The position numbers were made by a program, and so were the translations under genes. Under the pieces are notes generated by a model. That model was not told where the DNA came from. It made no database searches and was given only the letters and a program-made list of their open reading frames with translations. Below are positions 33,668 through 41,756 of a stretch of DNA of 64,000 bases, one piece after another (position 1 is the stretch's first letter; every line of letters starts with the position of its first letter). The stretch is from Candidatus Chloroploca sp. Khr17 (GTDB lineage: Bacteria > Chloroflexota > Chloroflexia > Chloroflexales > Chloroflexaceae), in contig NZ_RYFF01000001.1 in NCBI RefSeq assembly GCF_004138165.1, positions 310,001 through 374,000 on the forward strand, written 5' to 3'.

Positions 33668-35644
33668 CGAGCGAGGGGTCAGCGTCTCGAGGGGCTCACG
33701 CCCAGGATGATAGCCATTCTGAGAGGCACCGATCTTCGCCACACTTGGCGCAAAGTCAGGCAAGGGAGGCACATGGTGGGGCGGCTGATATTCAGGCACG
33801 AGGGTACGGAGCATCCGCAGCAACACCTCTTCGTCGTGGGCGTGGATCGCGCCCTCGATCACGGCGAGTGAATCGGCAAGTTCAACGGGAACCCAATTGC
33901 TCGCCGTGCCTGCAACAAAGATCTTCGCGTGGGTCGTCGCACGATACTCTTCACCGGCGGCAAACAGTTCCTCAAAGAGCTTCTCACCGGGGCGCATCCC
34001 CTGGAAAACAATATCAATATCCTGCCCCTCTTCAAGGCCCGAGAGGCGGATCATATCGCGGGCCAGATCAACGACTTTGACCGGCTCACCCATATCGAGC
34101 ATAAAGACTTCGCCCTGGGTACCGAGCACCGAGGCCTGCAACACAAGCTGGACAGCCTCAGGGATGGTCATAAAGTAGCGTTGCATCTCGGGATGGGTCA
34201 CCGTCACCGGGCCACCTGCGGCGATCTGCTGTTTGAAAGTCAGGACCACACTGCCCCGGCTGCCGAGCACATTGCCAAAGCGCACCGCAACATAAGGGCG
34301 GCCACTGCGTTGCCCCATCTGATGCACCAGCATCTCGGCCATACGCTTGGTAGCCCCCATCACGCTCGTTGGATTCACGGCCTTATCAGACGAAATCATC
34401 ACAAAGCGTTCAACGGCGGCGGCCTCGGCTGCTTCAAGCAAATTCCGGGTTCCAAGGACATTATTGCTAATCGCCTCGATCGGATTTGCTTCCATCAGGG
34501 GCACGTGCTTATGGGCCGCAGCGTGGAAAACAATTTGTGGTCGGTGTTGTTGTAGCAAGTTGTTGAGGCGGACAGCATCACGAATATCGGCGATCAACGG
34601 CGTGAGGATTGGCGGTGACACATCTTTCTGTGCAGCGATGGTGCGCCGCAACTCGCTATGGATCTCAAAGATACTATTTTCGCCATGGCCGAGAATCAAC
34701 AACTCTGCCGGGCCAAAGCGGATAATCTGACGGCACAACTCACTGCCAATCGAACCACCGCCACCAGTGACCAGCACACGCCGACCGCGAATCAAATCAC
34801 GCACCGCACCAATATCGGTCTGCACCGGCTCACGCCGCAAAAGATCGGTAATCTCGACTGAACGCAACTGGTTCAGCTTGAGGCTACCGTCAAGCAATTC
34901 TGACAATCCAGGCACCGTCAACGTCTGCACCCCAGCGCTCTGACAGATCTGCACAATCTCGCGGATCGCCTTACCGGGGGCCGTTGGCATCGCAATAATC
35001 ACCTGGCGCACCCGATATTGCTTAACGAGTTCGGGGATAGCATAGCGATCGCCAAGCACGCTCACCCCGTGGATGCTCACCCCTCGTTTCGTCGGATCAT
35101 CATCAAGAAACCCGACAACCCGCATCCGCCAGAAGAGCTTGCTCTGCAACTCACGCACCGTCATCGCCCCACCGTCCCCGGCCCCCATCACGAGCACCGG
35201 TGTCCGGGCTTCTTCGTCCCAATGGGGGATCTGGCGTCGCTTGCGCTGATTTGACCAGACACGCAGGGCAAGCCGCGGAGAACCCAGCATCGCCACGAGT
35301 AAGGGCAAGAGGATCAGGGGAATCGAGCGTGGAATACGCAGGGCTGGAACGAGGGTTCCAATCGTGAGCACAATGGCCCCGAGGAACAACACAGCCAGCG
35401 TCACCGTCTGAATCAGAACCAGGATCTCATCAACCGACACATAACGCCAGTATTGCTGGTAGATCCTGGCCTGAGCCAGCATCAATGGTACCAGCGCCAT
35501 CGCGGTCACCACCATAAAGAAAAAACCCGGACGATACCCGCCGATCCCAAAGAGTTCGAGACGTAAGAGAAATGCAGTATAGACCGCAAGAGGGATCAGA
35601 ATCAGGTCAGCTAGGAGTAAATGGCGGTTACGAAAACGATCCAC
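33665..35644 (-). CDS. membrane-bound nucleoside-diphosphate-sugar epimerase/dehydratase (CapD/FlaA1-like)
   Basis: 659 residues. Four membrane helices (about 10-110) are followed by a CoA-binding-like Rossmann domain (PVLVMGAGDGGAMTVRELQS, 155-290) and a SDR catalytic domain: GRRVLVTGGGGSIGSELCRQ, the catalytic region VMISSDKAVNPTSVMGATKR (S and the YxxxK-type position replaced by MxxxK, as usual in this family) and AVRFGNVLGSRGSVVLTFKQQ-type segment. It converts UDP-GlcNAc or a related sugar for capsule, O-antigen or glycoprotein synthesis at the inner membrane. A single gene. Confidence 0.93.
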   Translation of the reverse strand: MDRFRNRHLLLADLILIPLAVYTAFLLRLELFGIGGYRPGFFFMVVTAMALVPLMLAQARIYQQYWRYVSVDEILVLIQTVTLAVLFLGAIVLTIGTLVPALRIPRSIPLILLPLLVAMLGSPRLALRVWSNQRKRRQIPHWDEEARTPVLVMGAGDGGAMTVRELQSKLFWRMRVVGFLDDDPTKRGVSIHGVSVLGDRYAIPELVKQYRVRQVIIAMPTAPGKAIREIVQICQSAGVQTLTVPGLSELLDGSLKLNQLRSVEITDLLRREPVQTDIGAVRDLIRGRRVLVTGGGGSIGSELCRQIIRFGPAELLILGHGENSIFEIHSELRRTIAAQKDVSPPILTPLIADIRDAVRLNNLLQQHRPQIVFHAAAHKHVPLMEANPIEAISNNVLGTRNLLEAAEAAAVERFVMISSDKAVNPTSVMGATKRMAEMLVHQMGQRSGRPYVAVRFGNVLGSRGSVVLTFKQQIAAGGPVTVTHPEMQRYFMTIPEAVQLVLQASVLGTQGEVFMLDMGEPVKVVDLARDMIRLSGLEEGQDIDIVFQGMRPGEKLFEELFAAGEEYRATTHAKIFVAGTASNWVPVELADSLAVIEGAIHAHDEEVLLRMLRTLVPEYQPPHHVPPLPDFAPSVAKIGASQNGYHPGREPLETLTPRS

Positions 35645-35719
35645 AGCTGCACTCCTGGTCTATGGCCATTACGCAGAATCGACTCACACTGGCTCACCTT
35701 TATCTGCTGTTGCTCGACA

Positions 35720-35821
35720 CAATACCTTTCAAATAAGACCTCACAGGTTTGCTCGTCGGCATTGGGACGCCATCATCAAGACCTGTGAGGTGGCTTCTCG
35801 TCCTTCTTTGAAAAGTATTGG
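35720..35821. repeat. MITE-like family B, copy 2
   Basis: 101-102 bp, about 90% identical to 19325-19425, bounded by CAATAC and GTATTG. The flanks repeat TGCTCGACA (35711-35719 and 35822-35830), a 9-10 bp target duplication that shows real transposition. It lies upstream of the epimerase gene. Confidence 0.8.
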
Positions 35822-35830
35822 TGCTCGACA

Positions 35831-36035
35831 CACTCCAAAGGACTGCCCTTGACAGCGGCGTGTCGAGGCAGCATACCCATGCAAACTGAGCGTAGCACTT
35901 CTAGTATAACCTTGATAAACACGAGCGCTCTGGATTTTCCTTACCACCATGGGGACAACAATAGACGTAGATAAAGTTGCATGTACTTCTTGTCCTTCTG
36001 GGAATCGATCAAGTCAGGGCTTGAACAACAGGTTT
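35831..36035. other. intergenic region after STAS gene
   Basis: No gene recognised. It separates the epimerase promoter side from the end of the STAS gene. No clear terminator hairpin of the long type is seen here. Confidence 0.35.
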
Positions 36036-36395
36036 TCATCCCGAAGGTGCTGTATACGCGGCAAGAGCGGTTGTGCGGTCAGGATAGATCCGAAAAAAAG
36101 TATCAAAACGACTCTTCCGAAAGATTTCAGCAATTGGCGGTTGGAGTCCGACCAAGCGGACGTCGCCACCGAGAGGTTGCACGGCTTTCAGCGTCGTAAG
36201 CAACATTCGCAGCGCAAGACTAGCAACAAAGGTCACCTGGCTCATATCAGCCAGCACTTTGCCACGATGGTTGGCGACGGCCATCGCGAGTTGTTCTTCA
36301 ATCGAGGCAACGCCAACTGCATCAAGACGTGCCGGCAGTTGAACGACAAGCACATCATTGATCAGCTCAACCTTCACCGTTTTGCCTTTCTTCAT
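36036..36395 (-). CDS. STAS-domain anti-anti-sigma factor
   Basis: A 119-residue single STAS domain: VKVELINDVLVVQLPARLDA, then VLADMSQVTFVASLALRMLL. The usual DSSG phosphorylation loop reads ASLA, which keeps one serine (the normal target position). The role is to bind and titrate the RsbW-like kinase in a partner-switching cascade. It is 84 bases downstream of the RsbU-type phosphatase gene and probably its substrate. The target sigma factor is not in the window. Confidence 0.88.
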   Translation of the reverse strand: MKKGKTVKVELINDVLVVQLPARLDAVGVASIEEQLAMAVANHRGKVLADMSQVTFVASLALRMLLTTLKAVQPLGGDVRLVGLQPPIAEIFRKSRFDTFFRIYPDRTTALAAYTAPSG

Positions 36396-36479
36396 CTATG
36401 CCTTGATCACCGCCGCCGAACAGAAGCAGGTACGGAGAGAGAGATGGGCCGACTTATTATAGCATCACTCTGCTGATCC

Positions 36480-37748
36480 TCACATCCGCGACACGACCAG
36501 GATGGTAATATCATCAGACTGAGCGGCGCCATCAATATGGCGATCAACCGCATCAATGATGCCCTGCATCAATGCAGGTGCAGCCAGAAGGGCATTAGTG
36601 GTCAGCACTTCACGCAGACGACCTTCACCAAACATCTCGCTATGCGAATCAAGCGCTTCGGTAATGCCATCACTAAACATCACCAGACGACATCCAGGGT
36701 TGATGACCGTATGCTGCACATGATACTGCTGATCAGGTAGAATACCGAGGGGCATCGAGCCAAGCTCGGTTTCGCCAAGCGTTGCGCTAGCCCCATCGAC
36801 GATCAAGGGGGGATTATGGCCAGCATTGACATAGGCCAGGATCCCGGTACGAGGATCAAGCAACCCATAAAAGAGCGTAATGAACATCGTATTATCACCA
36901 TGTTCACGACAGAGATAGTCATTGACCAGCCAGAGCGCATCAGCCAGGATCGTCTCGGCATCTTGTTGATCGGCACATTGGAAAACACGTGGCGAAAGCG
37001 AAGCCGCCCGCAGCAACGAGCGGGTCAGCGCCACAAAGAGCGCCGCGGTAACCCCTTTGCCACAGGCATCTGCCACCACGAGACCGAGCAACTGATCAGG
37101 CAATTCAATGCAATCAAAGAAATCACCACCGACGGCCTGGGCCTCACGGCTCATCGCCGTCAACTGCCAGCCCTCGGGTTGGGGCAGATGCTTGGGCAAA
37201 AAAGAGGTCTGGATACGCCGGGCAACGGCCAATTCCTCTTCCAGACGGTTGAGGCGCACCAGTTCAGCCTGCATCGCCTGAAGTCGCCGATATGCGTCGG
37301 TCAATTCGGCATTCTTCCGTTCCAACCCGGCAATCATGCGCCGGTTGGCCTCACGCACCCGCGCCGAGCCACTGCTCAACATTTGCATCGCGAGGTCAGG
37401 ATTCGACCGTAGCAGCGTCTTGAAAGCATCTTCACCCAGGGCGATCAGCTTAGTATCAGCGACAGCCCGTACCGTCGCCGAGCGTGGACTCCGATCAATC
37501 AGGGCCATTTCACCAACAATATGGCCTGCTCCAAAGGTATCGAGACGCAATTCATTTCCGTTGACATAGGTCAAGACATCAACATTGCCTTCGAGAATAA
37601 TGAAACATTCATGACCCGCTTCGCCTTCAGCAAAGAGAAGGGCTCCTGCGTTAAGCTGACGGTAGGCGATTGTTTCAGCCAGGCTTCGCAAGGCATCAAG
37701 AGGTAAGTCGCGAAAGAAGGAAACCTCACGCAAGAGGCTCTCGGTCAT
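36480..37748 (-). CDS. cNMP-binding RsbU-type PP2C phosphatase
   Basis: 422 residues. A cyclic-nucleotide-binding domain (about 5-120, with LLFAEGEAGHECFIILEGNV and LIDRSPRSATVRAVADTKLI) is followed by a short coiled coil (about 135-185) and a SpoIIE/PP2C domain (about 190-420) with GGDFFDCIEL, LVVADACGKGVTAALF, MFSDGITEALDSHSEMFGE and QSDDITILVVSRM, the acidic metal ligands. It should dephosphorylate the STAS partner under control of a cyclic nucleotide. Its ATG overlaps the stop of the kinase gene by four bases (ATGA), so translation is coupled. Confidence 0.93.
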   Translation of the reverse strand: MTESLLREVSFFRDLPLDALRSLAETIAYRQLNAGALLFAEGEAGHECFIILEGNVDVLTYVNGNELRLDTFGAGHIVGEMALIDRSPRSATVRAVADTKLIALGEDAFKTLLRSNPDLAMQMLSSGSARVREANRRMIAGLERKNAELTDAYRRLQAMQAELVRLNRLEEELAVARRIQTSFLPKHLPQPEGWQLTAMSREAQAVGGDFFDCIELPDQLLGLVVADACGKGVTAALFVALTRSLLRAASLSPRVFQCADQQDAETILADALWLVNDYLCREHGDNTMFITLFYGLLDPRTGILAYVNAGHNPPLIVDGASATLGETELGSMPLGILPDQQYHVQHTVINPGCRLVMFSDGITEALDSHSEMFGEGRLREVLTTNALLAAPALMQGIIDAVDRHIDGAAQSDDITILVVSRM

Positions 37749-38167
37749 GGCAGGCGTCCCTTCGTTACGGTCAGTTCATTCCATCCGCTCTGCGGATCGT
37801 GGGTATAACTAATCTGGTCAACCAGTTCGCGCACAAAAAAGATCCCCAAACCGCCAAGATCGCACTCATCCGCGCTGGTGTGATTCAAGTCAGGTGGTGG
37901 ATGTTCACGGAGATCAAACGGGCATCCCTGGTCACGAATGATGAGTTGCAGCGTATCGTTGTGATAATGACATTCCAACTGGATGGGGCCGGTATAGCTT
38001 TCACTGTACCCATACTTAATAATATTGCTCACAATTTCTTCAATCACCAGGCGCATCAAATAACGCTCATCAGGTGATAGGTTAAACTCGTGCTCGATAC
38101 TATCACTAAAGCTAAGCAGGGTCACCAGACCAGACCATGTACCAGAGACTTGGATCTGCCGTTGCAT
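37745..38167 (-). CDS. RsbW-like anti-sigma factor serine kinase
   Basis: A 140-residue GHKL ATP-binding domain. N-box LVIEEIVSNIIKYGYSES, D-box IRDQGCPFDLREHPPPDL and G-box LGGLGIFFVRELVDQISY. Single-domain proteins of this type phosphorylate the STAS factor and sequester a sigma factor. First gene of the three-gene partner-switching operon. Confidence 0.92.
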   Translation of the reverse strand: MQRQIQVSGTWSGLVTLLSFSDSIEHEFNLSPDERYLMRLVIEEIVSNIIKYGYSESYTGPIQLECHYHNDTLQLIIRDQGCPFDLREHPPPDLNHTSADECDLGGLGIFFVRELVDQISYTHDPQSGWNELTVTKGRLP

Positions 38168-38291
38168 ACGCGCTCCAGAGGTTGAAGACGAGACAAGGAC
38201 GGGTACGCTTGCGGGCGCATCAGGAGAAGAACCGTGTTTGTCTTCTTATTTCGAGTATACCATTTTTCATGTGGTTTGTGGGCGTAGTGTG

Positions 38292-38334
38292 TGCTGACGC
38301 AAGCGGCCAGTTTCGCTGATCGCTTGCGTCAGCA
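38292..38334. terminator. 19-bp hairpin with one mismatch
   Basis: TGCTGACGCAAGCGGCCAG (38292-38310) pairs with 38316-38334 around TTTCG, with one mismatch and one G-T pair. It lies between divergent genes, so it may end an unseen transcript, or act as a boundary or regulatory structure. Confidence 0.5.
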
Positions 38335-38431
38335 GCATGGGTTTGTCGAGTTTGAAACCTCCTTGCCTCTTTTCTACGAGGTGGTATCATAGAGTATATC
38401 GGCATGAAGGCTGCCATGCAGGAGGCGCACA

Positions 38432-39664
38432 GTGACACATTCACACTGGCATGCGACACTTGACCAGGAGCCTTTACCAGGGCACGAGTTGCCACCCCGC
38501 GCCGAAGTGGTCGTCATTGGTGGTGGCATCCTGGGGGCAATGACAACGTACTGGTTGACCCGCGCCGGGGTCGCTCCACTGGTACTCGAACAGGGTGGCC
38601 CCGCCACAGGTGCCTCGGGCAATAACGGTGGTCTCTGTATTACCGGGACCCCCGAGCCCTACCCCGCTGCCGTACAGCGCCTCGGTCGCGCAACAGCCCA
38701 GGAGGTCTGGGGTTTGACCCTACGTGGCCTGGCGATGCTGCGCTCGGTGGTCGAGCAAGAAGGCATCGCGTGCGATTTGCGCCCCGATGGGCATCTGGAA
38801 CTTGCCGCCAATCCTGCCCAACTAGCGGCCCTGACCCAGGCGGCGGGCGAGCTGCAGGCTGATGGCTTTCAGAGTAGCATGGTTGACCGCACGGCGATCT
38901 GCACGTTACTTGGCCTGTCACCAGGCGACGAGGTGCTCGGTGCCAGATACAACGAGGCGGCAGCGCGGCTCCATTCGGCTCGTCTGGTGCATGGCTTATT
39001 TGCGGTGACTGCGCGTCGTGGTGCTCGCTTCTGCTGGCAGACGCCCGTCACCAGGCTAGACATATCAGCCTCACCCCGTCAGGTCGTGGTCACCACACCG
39101 CATGGTGTCGTGACCGCAAGTGCTGTGGTGGTCGCCCTGAATGCGTGGAGTAGCGATCTCTTGCCGGAACTCGTTGGGATCGTGCGTCCCGTACGCGGAC
39201 AGGCGCTCGCAACGGCCCCGGTGGCACCCTCACTCAACCTGGCTTTTGGCGTTGATCTCACGCCGACCGGCGAGTACGGGCAACAAACCGTTGATGGCGC
39301 GATCGTCTTTGGAGGATGCCGCGCCCTTGCCCCACAACGTGATGTAGACATCCGTGAACGAGTGCCGACCCCTCTGGTACAAGACGCGCTCGACGCTGCG
39401 CTTGGACGCATTTTTCCGTCGCTGGCCGGGTTACCTATTGCACGTCGCTGGGCTGGATTAATGGGCTTTACCCCCGACTATCTGCCCGTTGCAGGCTCAG
39501 TAGAACGCTTGCCTGGGGTCTGGTTTGCCGGAGGGTTTTGCGGCCATGGTATGCCGTTTGCTGGCCCCTTCGGGCGGTTGCTGGCCGAAGCGGCGCTGGC
39601 CGGGACTCTTCCACCTGAACTCGAACCCTATCGTCTGCAACGCCCCACGCTTAGGCAAGGATGA
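38432..39664 (+). CDS. FAD-dependent amino-acid/amine oxidase-like (DAO family)
   Basis: 410 residues from GTG 38432 (RBS GGAGG at 38421-38425). FAD-binding start EVVVIGGGILGAMTTYWLTR, then GPATGASGNNGGLC, a DAO substrate domain and the C-terminal FAD contact GVWFAGGFCGHGMPFAGPFG. The family oxidises glycine, sarcosine, proline or other N-containing substrates; the substrate cannot be told. Single gene, convergent with the DUF3095 gene. Confidence 0.9.
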   Translation: MTHSHWHATLDQEPLPGHELPPRAEVVVIGGGILGAMTTYWLTRAGVAPLVLEQGGPATGASGNNGGLCITGTPEPYPAAVQRLGRATAQEVWGLTLRGLAMLRSVVEQEGIACDLRPDGHLELAANPAQLAALTQAAGELQADGFQSSMVDRTAICTLLGLSPGDEVLGARYNEAAARLHSARLVHGLFAVTARRGARFCWQTPVTRLDISASPRQVVVTTPHGVVTASAVVVALNAWSSDLLPELVGIVRPVRGQALATAPVAPSLNLAFGVDLTPTGEYGQQTVDGAIVFGGCRALAPQRDVDIRERVPTPLVQDALDAALGRIFPSLAGLPIARRWAGLMGFTPDYLPVAGSVERLPGVWFAGGFCGHGMPFAGPFGRLLAEAALAGTLPPELEPYRLQRPTLRQG

Positions 39665-39732
39665 GATAGCACATAGGAAATAGAGGCTAGCTTTGCTGGT
39701 ATCGTGTGCGAAAAGAAGCACCGGTTTCAGGA

Positions 39733-40908
39733 CTACGGCCCTGAACCCGACAACCGCTGCTTGAGCGCATGGGACGCCAGGGCATACCCACCGTCGGCTC
39801 CATCCACTAGATGCACCTGGTGCCCCATGCGTTCAAAGACGAGACAGGTCAGAATGGCCCGGTCGGTAACGTGGAGGCCATAGACAAGCTCACCGTGCTG
39901 ATACTGGGCATCCAGATAGGTTTCGAGTTGCATGCGCTGGGCAGGGGTGCTAGCGATCACCATGCGCAAGGCTCCGTCGAATTTGCGATAGTCGGTGGTA
40001 CGAAAAGCCAACGCTCGGTAGGCGTTCCACCAGGGTGGGTGACCGGTCAACACCTGGTACTGTTTGTAAAGACCAACCAGCAGGTTCATGCTCCAGATCC
40101 GCAGCAGATAATCGAGCCGAGCCATCAGGCCAGGCCGGGCTCGCAGGCGGCTCTCGATCATCAGGGCACGGGGGCTAGCGGTTGTCTGCAATTGCTCAAT
40201 GCTCACCGGATGGTAGTTCTGATCCGAGCCATAGATCGTTTCGATCAGCGCAAAGAAAGCACGTAGGGTACTGGTTCGTGTTGGTGCTTCTTTAGCGATT
40301 GGTATGACGATCAGGTTAATAATTTCGCCGTGACGACTCACGAGATCTTGCCAACGGCATTCCAGCCCACGCAGATCGGCCGCTTCGGGCGTGGAGATTT
40401 CTGTCACGAGAAAGCCGGCCCCTGCCACCGGATCTTTCAGGATGTTTTCAACATACGCCAGCCCACCAGAAAAAGCGGCCTGACTATAGTGTTCATCAAC
40501 TTCGATGCGAGCGACGGTTACAGGCTGGGCGTGACGATTCACCATTTCTATCGGAACAATGCCAGCTCGTAGCTCAAGTTGATAGCTACGTTGCGCCAGG
40601 CTGCGTAATGCTGCGAGCACGCTTCGCGCAGGAACAACCAGGGTTGGCGGGATCGCCAGGGTTGCACCATCGCCTCCAAAAATAAACGGCAAGTCGAGTG
40701 GCGCAGCGAGGTTCAACAGCGCAACAATCGAGGCTGCCCCGAGCATATTGACTTCTTTGTAGCGCCCGGCGGCAATCGCCTGCGTTGAGCTAACAACATC
40801 AGTAACCACCAGATACCATTCATCAGGGAGAGGGGTAAAATTGTCGGGATCGGTGATCGAGGTGAAATCAGATAAAGATGGAAGTTGCTGATAGAAGTCA
40901 TCGCTCAT
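39733..40908 (-). CDS. DUF3095-family protein
   Basis: 391 residues. The pattern YLVVTDVVSSTQAIAAGRYK, EVNMLGAASIVALLN and PFIFGGDGATLAIPP matches DUF3095, whose first half resembles nucleotidyl cyclase catalytic cores (D and GGDG). Adenylate-cyclase-like activity has been suggested for such proteins, but is not shown here. If active, it could feed the cNMP-binding RsbU protein at 36480 (speculation). Single gene. Confidence 0.8.
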   Translation of the reverse strand: MSDDFYQQLPSLSDFTSITDPDNFTPLPDEWYLVVTDVVSSTQAIAAGRYKEVNMLGAASIVALLNLAAPLDLPFIFGGDGATLAIPPTLVVPARSVLAALRSLAQRSYQLELRAGIVPIEMVNRHAQPVTVARIEVDEHYSQAAFSGGLAYVENILKDPVAGAGFLVTEISTPEAADLRGLECRWQDLVSRHGEIINLIVIPIAKEAPTRTSTLRAFFALIETIYGSDQNYHPVSIEQLQTTASPRALMIESRLRARPGLMARLDYLLRIWSMNLLVGLYKQYQVLTGHPPWWNAYRALAFRTTDYRKFDGALRMVIASTPAQRMQLETYLDAQYQHGELVYGLHVTDRAILTCLVFERMGHQVHLVDGADGGYALASHALKQRLSGSGP

Positions 40909-41032
40909 CGGGCAACTCCAGATGATCCTAACTACTCACAGGTGCATTGTACTCCTCTTTAACCAAACGCGCAGCGGCACGGAAATAGCAGTCATAGAAC
41001 AACCCGTAATCCGGTATGCGTGACACGGGCGA

Positions 41033-41058
41033 GGCCTCACAGATCTGCTCGTCGGCAT
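41033..41058. repeat. MITE-like family B relic
   Basis: GCCTCACAGATCTGCTCGTC with the next five bases matches 23 of 25 positions of the interior of family B (19343-19367, 35739-35763). Both inverted ends are missing. Confidence 0.6.
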
Positions 41059-41065
41059 ATGGCAC

Positions 41066-41446
41066 TCACGCCTGGAACTGAACAACCTGTTGGAGTGCAG
41101 TGCGGAGATTCTCGGTCGAACTGTCGCTGGGGAGAACCGCATCGGCCCCGGCACGCAGCATCATATTGGCGTGAATATTCGACGAGATAAAGACGATGCA
41201 GCGCGGCGGGTTCTCAGCGGCTTTCAGCGCGACCAGCAGAGCCTCTACCTCGTCAGGAAGCAGGTTAGCATCAATGACCACTAGGGCCGGGTGGTGAGCT
41301 ACAATCTGATGCAGCGCATTCAAGGCATCGCCTGCCGAACTGACGATCACAATGCCAGGGTAGAGCGACAGTGCTGTGCGTAGAGCCTGTTGCATCACCC
41401 CAGGCCGTGAGACCACAATCGTCGGGATCGCCTGCTGATATTCCAT
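41066..41446 (-). CDS. degenerate response-regulator receiver domain protein
   Basis: 126 residues from ATG 41446 (GGGAAAGGG upstream). The longer frame to 41617 runs into a MITE-like repeat and is rejected. A single CheY-like domain with phosphoacceptor-position D59 (ALVVIDANLLPDEVEALL). The N-terminal acidic pair (IVVSRPGV instead of DDxxxx) and the late lysine (VLPSD) are missing, so Mg-dependent phosphorylation is doubtful. No output domain. A pseudo-receiver or orphan adaptor. Confidence 0.75.
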   Translation of the reverse strand: MEYQQAIPTIVVSRPGVMQQALRTALSLYPGIVIVSSAGDALNALHQIVAHHPALVVIDANLLPDEVEALLVALKAAENPPRCIVFISSNIHANMMLRAGADAVLPSDSSTENLRTALQQVVQFQA

Positions 41447-41527
41447 CGCATCTACCCTTTCCCGTTGTTGAAGCATGATCACATGCGGTAGCACTAGATC
41501 GAGATTTCCAAGTTTTCTGGGAGCACC

Positions 41528-41615
41528 GCCGTCCACGAATTGGGGCCACGAATGAACGAATAATTGCGTCACAAAGACTGTTTTCGTGTCTTCGTGAGGG
41601 TTCTTCGTGGTCGGC
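41528..41615. repeat. MITE-like family C, copy 1
   Basis: 88 bp bounded by GCCGTCCACGAA and TTCGTGGTCGGC (11 of 12 complementary). A second copy is at 44978-45063. It supplies the false N-terminal extension of the receiver-domain frame. Confidence 0.65.
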
Positions 41616-41756
41616 ACTCCCTGTTTTCATTTTTAAAACTCATGAGCCGGCTGAAGCCGGCACTCCCTTCGGCAGTATGTCAGAAAGCTTATTTCGCAAA
41701 CCAATGAGTATAGAGCGATGCACTCTCAAGCCCAAATGCTTTCACCCAGGGAGCCG

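Noticed and set aside
41447-41617. N-terminal extension of the receiver-domain protein
   Set aside because: The extra codons come from the family C repeat and lack an RBS; the internal ATG at 41446 is better.
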